DNA of 64,000 nucleotides from CG1-02-35-72 sp045046885 (GCA_045046885.1 JASFYX010000021.1:1-64000), one strand, 5' to 3'. Counted from the first letter of the stretch, positions 52,798 through 63,907 are shown. Made by a program: numbers and translations. The notes: generated by a model not told the origin, from the letters alone.

Positions 52798-53745
52798 ATG
52801 TCTTTGTCTAAAATATCCGTGAAAATTACTCTATCACACTCAGCCTCTATAAAACAAGAAGCCATAAAGCTAGGTTTCGATCAATGTGGTATTGCTAAAG
52901 CCAATTTTTTAGCAGACGAAGCACCAAAATTAGAAAGTTGGCTTAAAAACAACTATCATGGCGAGATGCATTATATGCAAAACCATTTCGATAAGCGTTT
53001 AGATCCAAGGCTTTTGGTCACAGGCGCCAAATCGGTTATTTCTTTGACCTATAACTATTATCCAAAAAAAAATCAGAGACAGGATTCTTATAAAATTTCT
53101 AAATATGCTTACGGAGAGGATTATCATTATATCATAAAAGACAAACTCAAAACTTTATTAAATTATATCCAAACTGAAATTGGAGAGGTTAATGGCCGTT
53201 GTTTTGTAGATTCGGCGCCAGTTCTAGAACGCGCTTGGGCTAAAAAATCAGGTTTGGGCTGGACGGGTAAAAACAGCTTACTCATCACACCAAGTAAAGG
53301 GTCTTTTTATTTTTTAGCACAGCTAATTATAGATTTACCATTAAAATATGACACTCCTTTTAAAACAGATCATTGTGGCACTTGTAATAAATGTGTAGTA
53401 GCCTGCCCTACCGAAGCTATTTTGCCCAATAATACTATTGATGGAAGTAAGTGTATTTCGTATTTTACCATAGAATTAAAAGATACTATTCCGCAAGAAA
53501 TGAAAGGCCGTTTTGCCGATTGGCAATTTGGTTGTGATATTTGTCAGGATGTGTGTCCTTGGAATCGTTTTTCAAAACCGCATAATGAGCCGCTTTTTGA
53601 GCCTAGAGAGCAGTTATTAAACTACAGTAAATCAGACTGGGAAGACATAACCGAAGTTGTTTTTAAAACTATTTTTAAAAAATCAGCTGTAAAGCGCACA
53701 AAATACATAGGTTTAAAAAGAAATGTACATTTTTTAAAAAAATGA
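52798..53745 (+). CDS. queG: Epoxyqueuosine reductase QueG
   Basis: Iron-sulfur, cobalamin-dependent enzyme that reduces epoxyqueuosine to queuosine in tRNA. The 315-residue protein has DSAPVLERAWAKKSGLGWTG, the first cluster CGTCNKCVVACPTEA and the second set CDICQDVCPWNRFS. Length is usual for the short bacterial form. Start choice is uncertain: the N-terminal MSLSKISVKITLSHSAS is not conserved, but no better ATG is seen before KQEAIKLGFDQCGI. Single gene between the orphan and maeB. Confidence 0.95.
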   Translation: MSLSKISVKITLSHSASIKQEAIKLGFDQCGIAKANFLADEAPKLESWLKNNYHGEMHYMQNHFDKRLDPRLLVTGAKSVISLTYNYYPKKNQRQDSYKISKYAYGEDYHYIIKDKLKTLLNYIQTEIGEVNGRCFVDSAPVLERAWAKKSGLGWTGKNSLLITPSKGSFYFLAQLIIDLPLKYDTPFKTDHCGTCNKCVVACPTEAILPNNTIDGSKCISYFTIELKDTIPQEMKGRFADWQFGCDICQDVCPWNRFSKPHNEPLFEPREQLLNYSKSDWEDITEVVFKTIFKKSAVKRTKYIGLKRNVHFLKK

Positions 53746-53777
53746 CATTTATTAGTTTTCCGCTTTTTTAATTGGGT

Positions 53778-53785
53778 TAACTTTG
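53778..53785 (+). promoter_or_regulatory. -7 box of maeB
   Basis: TAACTTTG matches TAnnTTTG and ends 19 bases before the ATG. No TTG at the usual -33 distance is seen. Confidence 0.55.
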
Positions 53786-53804
53786 CCCCTTAAATATATA
53801 AATT

Positions 53805-56084
53805 ATGAGTTCTAATCTTAAAAAAAGTGAAGCTTTACGCTATCACGAATTCCCAAATCCGGGAAAAATAGAAGTCAATCCCACTACAAAACACGCTACA
53901 CAACGCGACTTATCTTTAGCTTATTCGCCTGGGGTAGCCGAGCCTTGTTTAGAGATAGAAAAGAATCCGGATGACGTTTATAAATACACCGCCAAAGGTA
54001 ATTTGGTAGCCGTCATTTCTAACGGAACAGCCGTTTTAGGTTTGGGCGATATTGGTGCTATGGCCGGCAAACCTGTTATGGAAGGCAAAGGGCTGTTGTT
54101 TAAAATCATGGCCGATATTGATGTTTTCGATATTGAAGTAGACACACATGATGTAGATAAATTTATAGAAACAGTAAAAAATATTGCTCCCACTTTTGGC
54201 GGTATAAACTTAGAAGATATAAAAGCCCCCGAAGCTTTTGAAATTGAGCGACGTCTTAAAGAAGAACTCAATATTCCCGTTATGCACGACGACCAACACG
54301 GAACGGCTATAATATCAGCAGCAGCTTTAATAAATGCTTTAGAACTGACAGGTAAAAAAATAGAAGAAGCCACTGTAGTAGTAAGTGGTGCTGGAGCCGC
54401 AGCCATTTCTTGTAGCAAACTCTACAAAAAACTGGGCATTAAAGGTGAGAACATCATTATGTGCGATAGCAAAGGAGTTATAAGAAAAGACCGTGATAAT
54501 TTATCTGAACAAAAAGCAGAATTTGCAACCGCTAAAGACTTCCATACTATTGAAGAAGCTATGGTAGGTAGCGATGTCTTTTTAGGTTTATCTAAAGGAG
54601 GGCTTGTCTCTCCTAAGATGTTACAATCTATGGCTAAAGATCCTATTGTATTTGCTTTGGCTAATCCCGATCCAGAAATTGATTATCCCGATGCTATGAA
54701 TTCACGTTCCGATATTATTATGGGTACAGGTCGCTCAGATTATCCAAATCAAGTGAATAATATTTTAGGATTCCCTTATATATTTAGAGGCGCCTTAGAT
54801 GTACGCGCCACCAGTATTAACGAAGAAATGAAGTTGGCCGCGGTTAAAGCCCTTGCGCAACTTACCAGAGAACCTGTAACCGAACAGGTCAAAAAAACAT
54901 ACAATCTTAAAAATCTAGAATTTAGTAAAGATTATATCATTCCAAAACCTTTTGATGCACGCCTCATTACAGAGATACCACCAGCAGTAGCCAAAGCCGC
55001 TATAGATTCGGGTATTGCTAAAAAACCTATTACAGATTGGGAGGCTTATAAAGAAACACTTGCGGCAAGATTAGGCACGGGTAACAAACTTATGCGTATG
55101 ATTATGAATCGTGCCAAAACAGATCCTAAACGTGTTGTTTTTGCTGAAGCCGATAGCTATAATGTTTTAAAAGCAGCTCAAATATGTTATGATGAAGGCT
55201 TTGCCAAACCTATTTTACTCGGCGATAAAAAAGCGATAAAAAAATTGATGAAACAAATTAATTTTGAGGTAAAAATACCCATAATTGATTCTAAGTCTAA
55301 AAGCGAAACCAAACGACGCAATAAATTTGCCGTCAAATATTTTAACAAATGTAAGCGCAAAGGTGTTACTTACTCTGGGGCTCAAAAATGGATGCGCGAA
55401 CGCAATTATTTTGCAGCTATGATGGTAAACGAAGGCCAAGCCGATGCTTTAATTACAGGTTATTCTAGAAATTATCCTTCAATTGTCAAACCTATGATAG
55501 AGCTTATAGGTAAAGAAAAAGGTATTGACAGAATTGCGGCTACCAACCTTATGCTGACAAAACGTGGACCGCTGTTCTTTTCAGATACGGCTATAAATAT
55601 CAATCCAACATCAAAAGAATTGGCAAAAATAGCCGTCATGACGGCTAAAACTATGAGCTTTTTTGGATTAAAGCCCAATATGGCCATGTTGTCTTATTCT
55701 AACTTTGGCAGTACCCGAAATGAAGAAACTAAAAAAGTAGCCGAAGCTGTTAATTATATGCACCGCTACCATTCTGACATAGATATAGATGGCGAAGTGC
55801 AAGCCGATTTTGCTCTGACCAGCTCTTTGCTTAAAGAAAAATTTCCTTTTTCTAAATTGGCCGACAAGCCCGTAAATGCATTAATTTTTCCAACCTTAGA
55901 CGCGGCTAATATCAGTTATAAAATTTTAAAAGGATTAGACAAAACTGAATCGGTTGGTCCCATTGTAATGGGATTAAAAAAACCGGCGCATTTAATTCAG
56001 TTTGGTTCTACAGTAGATGAAATAGTCAATATGACCTGTATTGCTGTTGTTGACGCCCAAGAAAAGGAAAATAGCAAGGCTTAA
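53805..56084 (+). CDS. maeB: NADP-dependent malic enzyme with phosphotransacetylase domain
   Basis: Oxidatively decarboxylates malate to pyruvate with NADP, supplying NADPH. The 759 residues form two parts. The first (about 1-420) has the malic enzyme blocks SLAYSPGVAEPC, VISNGTAVLGLGDIG, MHDDQHGTAI and the NADP loop VVSGAGAAAISC. The second (about 430-759) is a phosphotransacetylase-like domain (RVVFAEADSYNVLKAAQI to GPIVMGLKKPAHLIQFGSTV). This MaeB fusion is common in bacteria; the second part is usually regulatory rather than catalytic. Own promoter and terminator, so monocistronic. Confidence 0.96.
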   Translation: MSSNLKKSEALRYHEFPNPGKIEVNPTTKHATQRDLSLAYSPGVAEPCLEIEKNPDDVYKYTAKGNLVAVISNGTAVLGLGDIGAMAGKPVMEGKGLLFKIMADIDVFDIEVDTHDVDKFIETVKNIAPTFGGINLEDIKAPEAFEIERRLKEELNIPVMHDDQHGTAIISAAALINALELTGKKIEEATVVVSGAGAAAISCSKLYKKLGIKGENIIMCDSKGVIRKDRDNLSEQKAEFATAKDFHTIEEAMVGSDVFLGLSKGGLVSPKMLQSMAKDPIVFALANPDPEIDYPDAMNSRSDIIMGTGRSDYPNQVNNILGFPYIFRGALDVRATSINEEMKLAAVKALAQLTREPVTEQVKKTYNLKNLEFSKDYIIPKPFDARLITEIPPAVAKAAIDSGIAKKPITDWEAYKETLAARLGTGNKLMRMIMNRAKTDPKRVVFAEADSYNVLKAAQICYDEGFAKPILLGDKKAIKKLMKQINFEVKIPIIDSKSKSETKRRNKFAVKYFNKCKRKGVTYSGAQKWMRERNYFAAMMVNEGQADALITGYSRNYPSIVKPMIELIGKEKGIDRIAATNLMLTKRGPLFFSDTAININPTSKELAKIAVMTAKTMSFFGLKPNMAMLSYSNFGSTRNEETKKVAEAVNYMHRYHSDIDIDGEVQADFALTSSLLKEKFPFSKLADKPVNALIFPTLDAANISYKILKGLDKTESVGPIVMGLKKPAHLIQFGSTVDEIVNMTCIAVVDAQEKENSKA

Positions 56085-56103
56085 TAGCTTATCAGCTTTT
56101 ATA

Positions 56104-56146
56104 AAATCCTGCTTATTTTTTAATTTAAAAAGGCAGGATTTTTTTA
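56104..56146 (+). terminator. Terminator after maeB
   Basis: AAATCCTGC (56104-56112) and GCAGGATTT (56133-56141) are perfect arms with a 20-base AT loop, followed by a T run. It starts 20 bases after the stop. Confidence 0.8.
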
Positions 56147-56213
56147 TTGCTAAATAAAAATTCATTCAAAAGTCAATCATTCAAAAATGCCAGTACACTA
56201 TTAAATAATTTAA

Positions 56214-56221
56214 TATCTTTG
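56214..56221 (+). promoter_or_regulatory. -7 box of the ruvA-sprA-gcvH unit
   Basis: TATCTTTG matches TAnnTTTG and ends 35 bases before the ruvA ATG. It is identical to the box before the hydrolase gene at 4179. Confidence 0.55.
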
Positions 56222-56256
56222 ATTTTTTTGATTCCACCTATAGATTAAATTATTTT

Positions 56257-56838
56257 ATGATAAACTATTTAAAAGGTAAACTGGTAGAAAAAAATCCTAC
56301 TTATGTTGTAATAGAATGTAATGGTATAGGTTATACGGTTAATATTTCGTTATATACTTTTTCTAAAATTACTGATAATGAATTGTTAAAACTAGAAACA
56401 CATTTGGTTGTGAGAGAAGATGCGCATACGCTTTATGGTTTTTTTGACAAGACAGAAAAGGCCGTTTTTAAACTCCTCATTTCTGTTTCGGGGGTTGGTC
56501 CAAGTACAGCCAGAACTATGTTATCATCAATGACACCCAAACAAATACAAGAAGCTATAGCTAGCAATGATGTTGCTACAGTACAGTCTGCAAAAGGCAT
56601 AGGTGCCAAAACAGCGCAACGATTAATTCTAGATTTAAAAGACAAAATATTAAAAACATTTGCTTTGTCAGAAGATTTCGAAGTCCCAAACAATACTATT
56701 AAAGATGAAACGTTAAGTGCATTAGAAGTTTTGGGGTATAGTAGAAGGCAGTCAGAAAAAACGGTTCAAAAAATCATTTTAGAAAATCCTGATAGCTCCC
56801 TCGAAAACATTATTAAATTTGCCCTAAAAAATTTATAA
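56257..56838 (+). CDS. ruvA: Holliday junction DNA-binding protein RuvA
   Basis: Tetramer that binds Holliday junctions and recruits RuvB. The 193-residue protein starts MINYLKGKLVEKNPTYVVIE, with the OB fold (1-63), the helix-hairpin-helix region VSGVGPSTARTML and AKGIGAKTAQRLILDLKDK, and the C-terminal RuvB-binding three-helix domain (EVLGYSRRQSEKTVQKI). It is followed after 5 bases by sprA, so the two are co-transcribed. Confidence 0.96.
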   Translation: MINYLKGKLVEKNPTYVVIECNGIGYTVNISLYTFSKITDNELLKLETHLVVREDAHTLYGFFDKTEKAVFKLLISVSGVGPSTARTMLSSMTPKQIQEAIASNDVATVQSAKGIGAKTAQRLILDLKDKILKTFALSEDFEVPNNTIKDETLSALEVLGYSRRQSEKTVQKIILENPDSSLENIIKFALKNL

Positions 56839-56843
56839 GACTA

Positions 56844-59800
56844 TTGCATTTTAATAAAAAATATATAAAGCTCTTAAGTAGTTGCATTTTCTTTTTGTTT
56901 ATTTCTTTAGGGATAAGCGCACAAATACCTGTACCTCCGGGTTTACCCAAAATTACAAACGACTCTATTAAAAAAGACACTTTACCGCCTTTAAAATATT
57001 TTTTTAGGAACAACCAAAAAGGAAGTCTTTATTTAAAAGGGGCTAATAAAACAAAAGTTATTTACGACCCTTTAAGTGGCAACTACCTCTTCTTAGAAAA
57101 AATAGGCGATTATTATGTAAAGCTGCCCTATTTTATGACACCAAAAGAATATAAAGAATACCGCTTAAAGCGCGATATGCTCGATTATTTTAAATCTAAA
57201 ATAGCGGCAACAAGTCGCCTTAACAAAGATGACGCCAATTCTAAAAAAGATGCACTCCCTACATATTATGTAAATTCTAAATTTTTTGAAAGTATTTTTG
57301 GGGGAAACAGTATTATCGTAAATCCACAAGGAACAATACTTTTAAAATTAGGTATTTTATATCAGAAAGTTGACAATCCGCAATTATCAGAAAACAACAG
57401 AAAGAGCACTACTTTCGATTTCGATCAACAAATAAGTGCCAGCCTCTCGGCTCAAATAGGTAAACGCTTAAAAGTAAGTGCCAGTTTTGATACGCAATCT
57501 ACTTTTAATTTTCAGAATCTGGTCAAATTAGAATACACACCAGAAGAAGATGATATTATCAGAAAAATAGAAGTAGGTAATATAAGTATGCCTATAAAAA
57601 ATTCGCTTATAAAAGGGGCTCAAAACTTAATTGGTATCAAAACAGAACTGCAATTTGGTAAAACTACTGTAACGGCTGTTTTATCGCAACAGCAATCTGA
57701 AACACGTAGCGTATCGGCTCAAGGCGGCTCTAGTATAAATGAATTTGAATTAAAGGTAAGCGATTACGATGCTAATAAACATTTCTTTTTAGCACAAAAA
57801 TTTAGAGATAATTACAATCAGGCTTTAGCCAATTTACCTTTAATAAATAGTGGTATAAATATTACACGTGTTGAAGTATGGGTTTCTAATCGTAACAATA
57901 CTACTCAAGATGTTAGAAATATAGTTGGATTATCGGATATTGGAGAACTTAATTCTGCAAATATTGGTAATAGCAATGTTGTGCCAAGTGGCACTCAAGA
58001 CGCCTCAAATACAGCCAATAATTTAAATAGTCTTCTCAATTTAACGGACCCTATAAGAGACATTGCTACTGTTGGGGCTGCCCTTGCTCCCTTTAATATG
58101 TCGCAAGGAAATGATTATTCTGTATTAGAAAATGCACGCAAATTACAGCTCAATAACGATTATACTTACAATCCGCAATTAGGATATATTACTTTAAACA
58201 GTCGTTTATCTCAAAGTGATGTATTGGCCGTGAGTTTTGAATACACAGAAAATGGCGAAGTTTTTAAAGTAGGTGAATTTTCTGATGACGGTATTACCGC
58301 CCCTGCCAACTTAGTTGTAAAACTCTTGAGAAGTGAGGTTATAAATACCAATATTCCGCTTTGGAATTTGATGATGAAAAACGTGTATTCTCTCAATGCG
58401 TTTCAGATGCAAAGAGACGAATTTAGACTCGAAGTCCTTTATCAAGATGACAATACGGGTGTTCCTGTAAATATTTTACAAGGGGCTCAAACCACAGCTG
58501 TACAAAACGAAACACTCTTAAATATTTTAAATTTAGACCGTTTAGACCAATCTAATAATGTAAAAAATAACGGCGATGGCTTTTTTGATTATATAGAAGG
58601 CATTACCGTAAACTCTGAAAAAGGTTTTATTATTTTTCCGGAAATAGAGCCATTTGGCAAAGATTTAAAAACCATTCTTACCAATCCTTCTGATAGTAAA
58701 TTTGTATTCGAAGAGCTTTATGATATCACACAATCTGAGGCTCAAAATAATTTTCAACAAAAAGATAAATATTTTATAAAAGGCTATTATAAATCGGCTG
58801 GCACACAAGGTATTCCGTTAGGTGTTTTTAATGCACAACCCGGTTCTGTTGTAGTAACGTCGGGCGGACGTCAATTGGTAGAAGGTGTAGATTATGTAGT
58901 TGATTATCAAATAGGAAATGTTCAAATTATCAATCCAGATTTATTAGCTTCAAGAGCTCCAGTACAAGTTTCTGTAGAAAATAACAATGGTTTTACACAA
59001 CAGCAACGCAGTTTATTTGGTGTTGACATAGAGCATAAGTTTTCTGATAAATTTGTGGCTGGGGCAACCATTTTAAACTTAAACGAGAAACCAATTACAC
59101 AAAAAATTCAGTTTGGTAACGACCCCGTTAACAATACTATTTTTGGTCTGAATTTTAGTTACAGCACCCCAGTTCCTAAATTGACAAAATGGGTTAATAA
59201 GTTGCCTAACATCAATACAGAAGTACCTTCTAAAGTTTCTGTTAGAGGTGAATTTGCTTATTTAGCGCCCGGGACTCCTAAACAAATATCGCAACAAAGT
59301 GAAGCTACTTCCTATTTAGACGATTTTGAAGGGGCGCAAATCCCACTGAGTTTAAATTCACCACGACAATGGTTTATGGCCAGTACACCACAACACCAAA
59401 CTGACCCCAATTTAATTAATTTAGGAGGTGATGCCAATGATTTAACATATGGTAAAAACCGCGCAAAATTATCTTGGTATAATATTGATAGGCTTTTTTA
59501 CGGCGGTTCTTCTTTAAAACCAAGTAGTATTAATGACGATGAACTGTCACGTGCCGAAACACGTCGTATTGACCTTAAAGAATTATTCCCACAACAGAAA
59601 GTAGATTTTACACAATCTACAGTTGTAAGAACTTTCGATTTAGCTTATTTTCCACAAGAGCGCGGGAGCTATAACTTTGATGCTACAGGTGTAAATATAG
59701 ATGGTTCTTTAACCAATCCGCAAGAGCGATGGGCAGGCATAATGCGTTCTTTAACCACTACCGATTTTGAGCAAGCCAATATAGAATACATTCAGTTTTG

Positions 59801-62800
59801 GCTGATGGATCCTTACGAAAATTACTCTATAAATGAGAACGAAGGCTTCCCTAAAAACCACACACTTTCTCCTTCAGATTTTACAGGAAATCTCTATTTT
59901 AACTTAGGGAATATATCTGAAGATATCTTAAAAGACAATCGTAAAATGTTTGAAAATGGTCTGCCTCAAAATGGACAAAAAGACCCTTCAACAATCGATG
60001 AAACTTTATGGTCAGACATCCCATTAAACCAATCATTATTATACGCTTTTGACGAAAAAGACCAAGCACGTGTCAATCAAGATTTAGGTTTAGATGGTTT
60101 AAATGATACCGAAGAAAATACACGTTTTAGCACTTTTTTAAATCTATTACCTACCGCTGTAAAAACACAAATGCAAATAGATCCTGCCTCAGATAATTAT
60201 CATTATTTTAGAGGGTCAGATTTAGATGACGCGAATGCTTCAATTATTAGTAGGTATAAAAATTATACAAATACCCAAGGTAATTCGCCTACAGCTAATT
60301 TATCTACAGAATCTTTTCCAACTTCTGCCACTTCTTTTCCAGACGTAGAAGATATTGATAGAGACCAAACTATGAACACCGTTGAAAGTTATTTTCAATA
60401 TAAAGTTTCTTTAAACAAAACTGATTTGGTTGTGGGTAAAAACAATATTGTAGATAGACGTACTATTAATGTCAATCTTGCTGATGGCACTACTAAAACA
60501 GCAACTTGGTACCAATTTAGAATCCCTGTAAAATCGCCAGACGAAGCTATAAATGGCATTACAAACTTTAATTCCATTCGCTTTATGCGTCTATTTTTAA
60601 CCCAATTTAAAATTCCAATAGTATTGCGCTTTGGCGAATTTGAATTGGTGCGAGGCGATTGGCGTCGTTACACTAAAACGCTGCCCTCACCTCCTACGGT
60701 TCCTGTAAAATTAGATGTTACGCAACTCCAAAATTTTGTTGTAGGTGTTGTAAATATCGAAGAAAACGAAGGGCGTCAACCCATACCTTATACATTACCT
60801 CCTGGTATAATTAGAGAACGTTTACAAGGCCCCACTACTATTCAAAGTCAAAACGAACAAAGTCTCTCAGTTAAAATAAAAGATTTAGCCACTCAAGAAA
60901 CACGTGCCGTTTTTAAAAATGTAAAGATGGATTTACGGATGTTTAAAAAATTAAAACTTTTTATTCATGCCGAAAGTGTAACAGGTCAACCCGCAGTACA
61001 AGATGGCGATTTAAAAGCCATCATTCGTTTGGGAAGTGACACAGATGAAAACTATTATCAGATAGAAGTTCCGCTAAACATAACAGCTTTTAGTGCCCTT
61101 TCTGCCGAAGAAGTTTGGCCAGAAACAAATGCTTTAGACCTTGCTTTAGAAAAATTCGGTAAATTAAAACAAGCCCGTTTTGACGCCAATGTTCCTATAA
61201 ATACGCTGTATCCTACAATTGGTAGTCCGCCTGCTTTTGACGATTTAAATGGCGTTGAGTTAAGGGTCTTTGGCAATCCTAATCTGGCCAATATAAAATC
61301 GGTAATGTTGGGTATTAAAAACACAAGCGCATCACCTAAAAGTACAGAAGTTTGGTTTAACGAGTTACGTGTAGCGCAATTTGATAACAAAGGTGGTTGG
61401 TCTGCCAACATTAATGCCGATGCTAATTTTGCCGATTTTGCCGATATTTCTTTTGTGGGAAGTGCTTCTACTATAGGTTTTGGAGCTATAAATCAACGTG
61501 TTAACGAGAGAAGCCAAGAAGATGTTAAGCAATATAATATAATTACCAATGTTAATTTAGGAAAATTACTCCCCAAAAAATGGGCTATCAATTTACCAAT
61601 GTCATTTAGTACTGCCGAAGAGTTTAGAGATCCCAAATACGATCCGCAATTGCAAGACGTCTTGTTTAAAGATGCGAAAACAAATAGTGACGATTCTAGA
61701 GACTACACACAACGCACCAGTATTAGTTTTATGAATGTAAAAAAAGAACGTACAGGACTAAAAGACAAAAAGAAAAAACCTTACGACATAGAAAATTTCT
61801 ATGTGTCGTATGCTTATAACCAAACTTATCATCGCGATTACAATACCAAACTTTTAAGAGATCAGAATGTACGGGCATCGGCTACTTATAATTACACTTT
61901 TGAACCTTACGTGCTAGAACCTTTTAAAAAGACAAAATTCTTTGACAAAAAAAGTTATTTAAAATTTATTCAGGAATTAAATTTTAATTTACTACCCACT
62001 TCTTTGGCTATTAATAGCAATATAAGACGCACTTATAACGAGCGTTTAGCACGGACTTTAGTCGGCGGATTACCCGATTTACCAACCCTTAAACAACGTT
62101 ATTTTCTGTTTGATTGGGATTACAATATTGTTTATAATCTCACAAAATCTTTTGATTTTAGTTTGAGAGCTTCAAACAATTATATTTATGACAATTTTGA
62201 AAACGACGATGTAAAAATATTTAATAGTTTCTTTAAAATAGGACGTCCAAAAAATTACCATCAAACCTTAAATGCCACTTACAAAATCCCAATAAACAAA
62301 TTGCCCTATTTAGATTTTATAACCAGTTCTTTTACCTACACAGCAGATTTCGATTGGCAAGCTTCTTCAAATTCAATTGTAGAATCTATTGGAAACAGTA
62401 TTAGTAATGCCAATACAAATAATTTTTCTATATCCTTAAATTTAAACAAATTATACAAGACTATTGGTGTAGCTAAATTGCAGAAAAAAGACGGTAAAAA
62501 CACATCCGATAAGAAAGCAAAATCTCAGATTGATATCGGTAAAAAAGCCCTCAACATTGGTTTAGGTATTATAACTTCAATTAAAAAAATTGACATAAGT
62601 TACACCTCAAATAATGGTACTTTTTTACCAGGTTATATTCCAGAAGTTGGGTTTTTAGGACGCGATAATTTTACTGGCGGATTAGCCCCTACTTTTGGAT
62701 TTGTATTTGGAAGTCAGAATGATATCCGCGACCTCGCTTTAACTAGAGGATGGCTTATTTCTAGAAGTGCCACAGACCCTGTTTACAATAAAACATTTAC

Positions 62801-63893
62801 AAAAACACATTACGATAAATTAGATCTTACTGCCAATATAAAACCCTTTAAAGATTTACAAATAGACCTTATTGCCAATCGTATTTTTACAGGAAATGAC
62901 AGCCAGCAAATTGATATAATTGACAATGTTTTTGCTAATGGCCCCGTTAATACAATGGGTAATTTTAGCATAAGTCATATTATGATAAAAACATCCTTTG
63001 ATGGTAATGGCGACGATACATTTAATACCTTTAAAACAAACAGAACCATTATAGCCAATCGTTTAGCACAACAAGCCAACTTAACTTCTACAGATGGTTT
63101 CGGCGAAACAAGTCAGCAAGTATTATTACCGGCCTTTTTAGCGGCTTATTCGGGTAAAGACGCTTCAAAAATTTCGTTAAATACTTTTAGAAGTACGCCA
63201 GTTCCCAATTGGAAAGTGACTTATAAAGGGTTGATGAAAATTAAATGGTTCAAAGAAAATTTTAGCAGTTTTACGTTATCAAATGCTTATAGAGGCTCTT
63301 ATGGTGTAACCAGTTTTACAAACAATTTACAATACGATGTCGCCAATCCGTTTGGGATAAATAATAAAAATAAAGCTGACGATTTTAACAGCGAATTGTT
63401 AATAGGTAGTGTTAATTTAATTGAAGATTTTTCACCTTTAATTAAAGTCGATTTTAGAATGAAAAATTCTTTTTCGTTTAAAGCCGAGCTCAAAAGAGAC
63501 AAAGCACTTACTTTAAATTTTAACAACAGTACCTTAACAGAAATACGTGGTAAAGAATACGTTATTGGTATGGGTTATCGTTTTAAAGATTTACAAATAC
63601 GTTTTAAAAATGGCAACAGTCGTACTATTTATAAAGGCGACTTAAATTTAAAAGTCGATTTATCTATCCGCGATAATTCAACTGTTATACGTGCCTTAGA
63701 TAAAGATAACAATCAAGTAACAGGTGGTCAAAAATTAGTAGCCTTTAAATTTTTAGCCGATTATAATTTGACAAAAAATATGATGGCAAGCTTTTTTTAT
63801 GACCAAAATACTTCTAGATTTGCAATATCAACAACCTTTCCAAGAAAATCTATCAGTGCCGGATTAAGCCTAAGATACACACTTGGAAATTAA
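56844..63893 (+). CDS. sprA: Type IX secretion outer-membrane translocon SprA (SOV)
   Basis: Giant outer-membrane beta-barrel (2349 residues) through which T9SS cargo leaves the cell; needed for gliding adhesins and enzymes. Signal peptide about 1-26 (LLSSCIFFLFISLGISAQ). The body is beta-rich throughout, with the SprA block GNIPGLNLG-like VNLGKLLPKKWAINLPMSFS and a barrel-type C-terminus (ISAGLSLRYTLGN). Size, signal and position between ruvA and gcvH match known flavobacterial sprA. The start is a TTG at 56844; no in-frame ATG precedes the signal peptide. The BNR protein at 32343 is a likely client. Confidence 0.95.
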   Translation: MHFNKKYIKLLSSCIFFLFISLGISAQIPVPPGLPKITNDSIKKDTLPPLKYFFRNNQKGSLYLKGANKTKVIYDPLSGNYLFLEKIGDYYVKLPYFMTPKEYKEYRLKRDMLDYFKSKIAATSRLNKDDANSKKDALPTYYVNSKFFESIFGGNSIIVNPQGTILLKLGILYQKVDNPQLSENNRKSTTFDFDQQISASLSAQIGKRLKVSASFDTQSTFNFQNLVKLEYTPEEDDIIRKIEVGNISMPIKNSLIKGAQNLIGIKTELQFGKTTVTAVLSQQQSETRSVSAQGGSSINEFELKVSDYDANKHFFLAQKFRDNYNQALANLPLINSGINITRVEVWVSNRNNTTQDVRNIVGLSDIGELNSANIGNSNVVPSGTQDASNTANNLNSLLNLTDPIRDIATVGAALAPFNMSQGNDYSVLENARKLQLNNDYTYNPQLGYITLNSRLSQSDVLAVSFEYTENGEVFKVGEFSDDGITAPANLVVKLLRSEVINTNIPLWNLMMKNVYSLNAFQMQRDEFRLEVLYQDDNTGVPVNILQGAQTTAVQNETLLNILNLDRLDQSNNVKNNGDGFFDYIEGITVNSEKGFIIFPEIEPFGKDLKTILTNPSDSKFVFEELYDITQSEAQNNFQQKDKYFIKGYYKSAGTQGIPLGVFNAQPGSVVVTSGGRQLVEGVDYVVDYQIGNVQIINPDLLASRAPVQVSVENNNGFTQQQRSLFGVDIEHKFSDKFVAGATILNLNEKPITQKIQFGNDPVNNTIFGLNFSYSTPVPKLTKWVNKLPNINTEVPSKVSVRGEFAYLAPGTPKQISQQSEATSYLDDFEGAQIPLSLNSPRQWFMASTPQHQTDPNLINLGGDANDLTYGKNRAKLSWYNIDRLFYGGSSLKPSSINDDELSRAETRRIDLKELFPQQKVDFTQSTVVRTFDLAYFPQERGSYNFDATGVNIDGSLTNPQERWAGIMRSLTTTDFEQANIEYIQFWLMDPYENYSINENEGFPKNHTLSPSDFTGNLYFNLGNISEDILKDNRKMFENGLPQNGQKDPSTIDETLWSDIPLNQSLLYAFDEKDQARVNQDLGLDGLNDTEENTRFSTFLNLLPTAVKTQMQIDPASDNYHYFRGSDLDDANASIISRYKNYTNTQGNSPTANLSTESFPTSATSFPDVEDIDRDQTMNTVESYFQYKVSLNKTDLVVGKNNIVDRRTINVNLADGTTKTATWYQFRIPVKSPDEAINGITNFNSIRFMRLFLTQFKIPIVLRFGEFELVRGDWRRYTKTLPSPPTVPVKLDVTQLQNFVVGVVNIEENEGRQPIPYTLPPGIIRERLQGPTTIQSQNEQSLSVKIKDLATQETRAVFKNVKMDLRMFKKLKLFIHAESVTGQPAVQDGDLKAIIRLGSDTDENYYQIEVPLNITAFSALSAEEVWPETNALDLALEKFGKLKQARFDANVPINTLYPTIGSPPAFDDLNGVELRVFGNPNLANIKSVMLGIKNTSASPKSTEVWFNELRVAQFDNKGGWSANINADANFADFADISFVGSASTIGFGAINQRVNERSQEDVKQYNIITNVNLGKLLPKKWAINLPMSFSTAEEFRDPKYDPQLQDVLFKDAKTNSDDSRDYTQRTSISFMNVKKERTGLKDKKKKPYDIENFYVSYAYNQTYHRDYNTKLLRDQNVRASATYNYTFEPYVLEPFKKTKFFDKKSYLKFIQELNFNLLPTSLAINSNIRRTYNERLARTLVGGLPDLPTLKQRYFLFDWDYNIVYNLTKSFDFSLRASNNYIYDNFENDDVKIFNSFFKIGRPKNYHQTLNATYKIPINKLPYLDFITSSFTYTADFDWQASSNSIVESIGNSISNANTNNFSISLNLNKLYKTIGVAKLQKKDGKNTSDKKAKSQIDIGKKALNIGLGIITSIKKIDISYTSNNGTFLPGYIPEVGFLGRDNFTGGLAPTFGFVFGSQNDIRDLALTRGWLISRSATDPVYNKTFTKTHYDKLDLTANIKPFKDLQIDLIANRIFTGNDSQQIDIIDNVFANGPVNTMGNFSISHIMIKTSFDGNGDDTFNTFKTNRTIIANRLAQQANLTSTDGFGETSQQVLLPAFLAAYSGKDASKISLNTFRSTPVPNWKVTYKGLMKIKWFKENFSSFTLSNAYRGSYGVTSFTNNLQYDVANPFGINNKNKADDFNSELLIGSVNLIEDFSPLIKVDFRMKNSFSFKAELKRDKALTLNFNNSTLTEIRGKEYVIGMGYRFKDLQIRFKNGNSRTIYKGDLNLKVDLSIRDNSTVIRALDKDNNQVTGGQKLVAFKFLADYNLTKNMMASFFYDQNTSRFAISTTFPRKSISAGLSLRYTLGN

Positions 63894-63907
63894 TAAAATA
63901 GAATAAA

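Noticed and set aside
53978..54418. A 146-codon open frame antisense to maeB
   Set aside because: It mirrors the strongly conserved malic enzyme coding frame, with no own ribosome site, promoter or family pattern.
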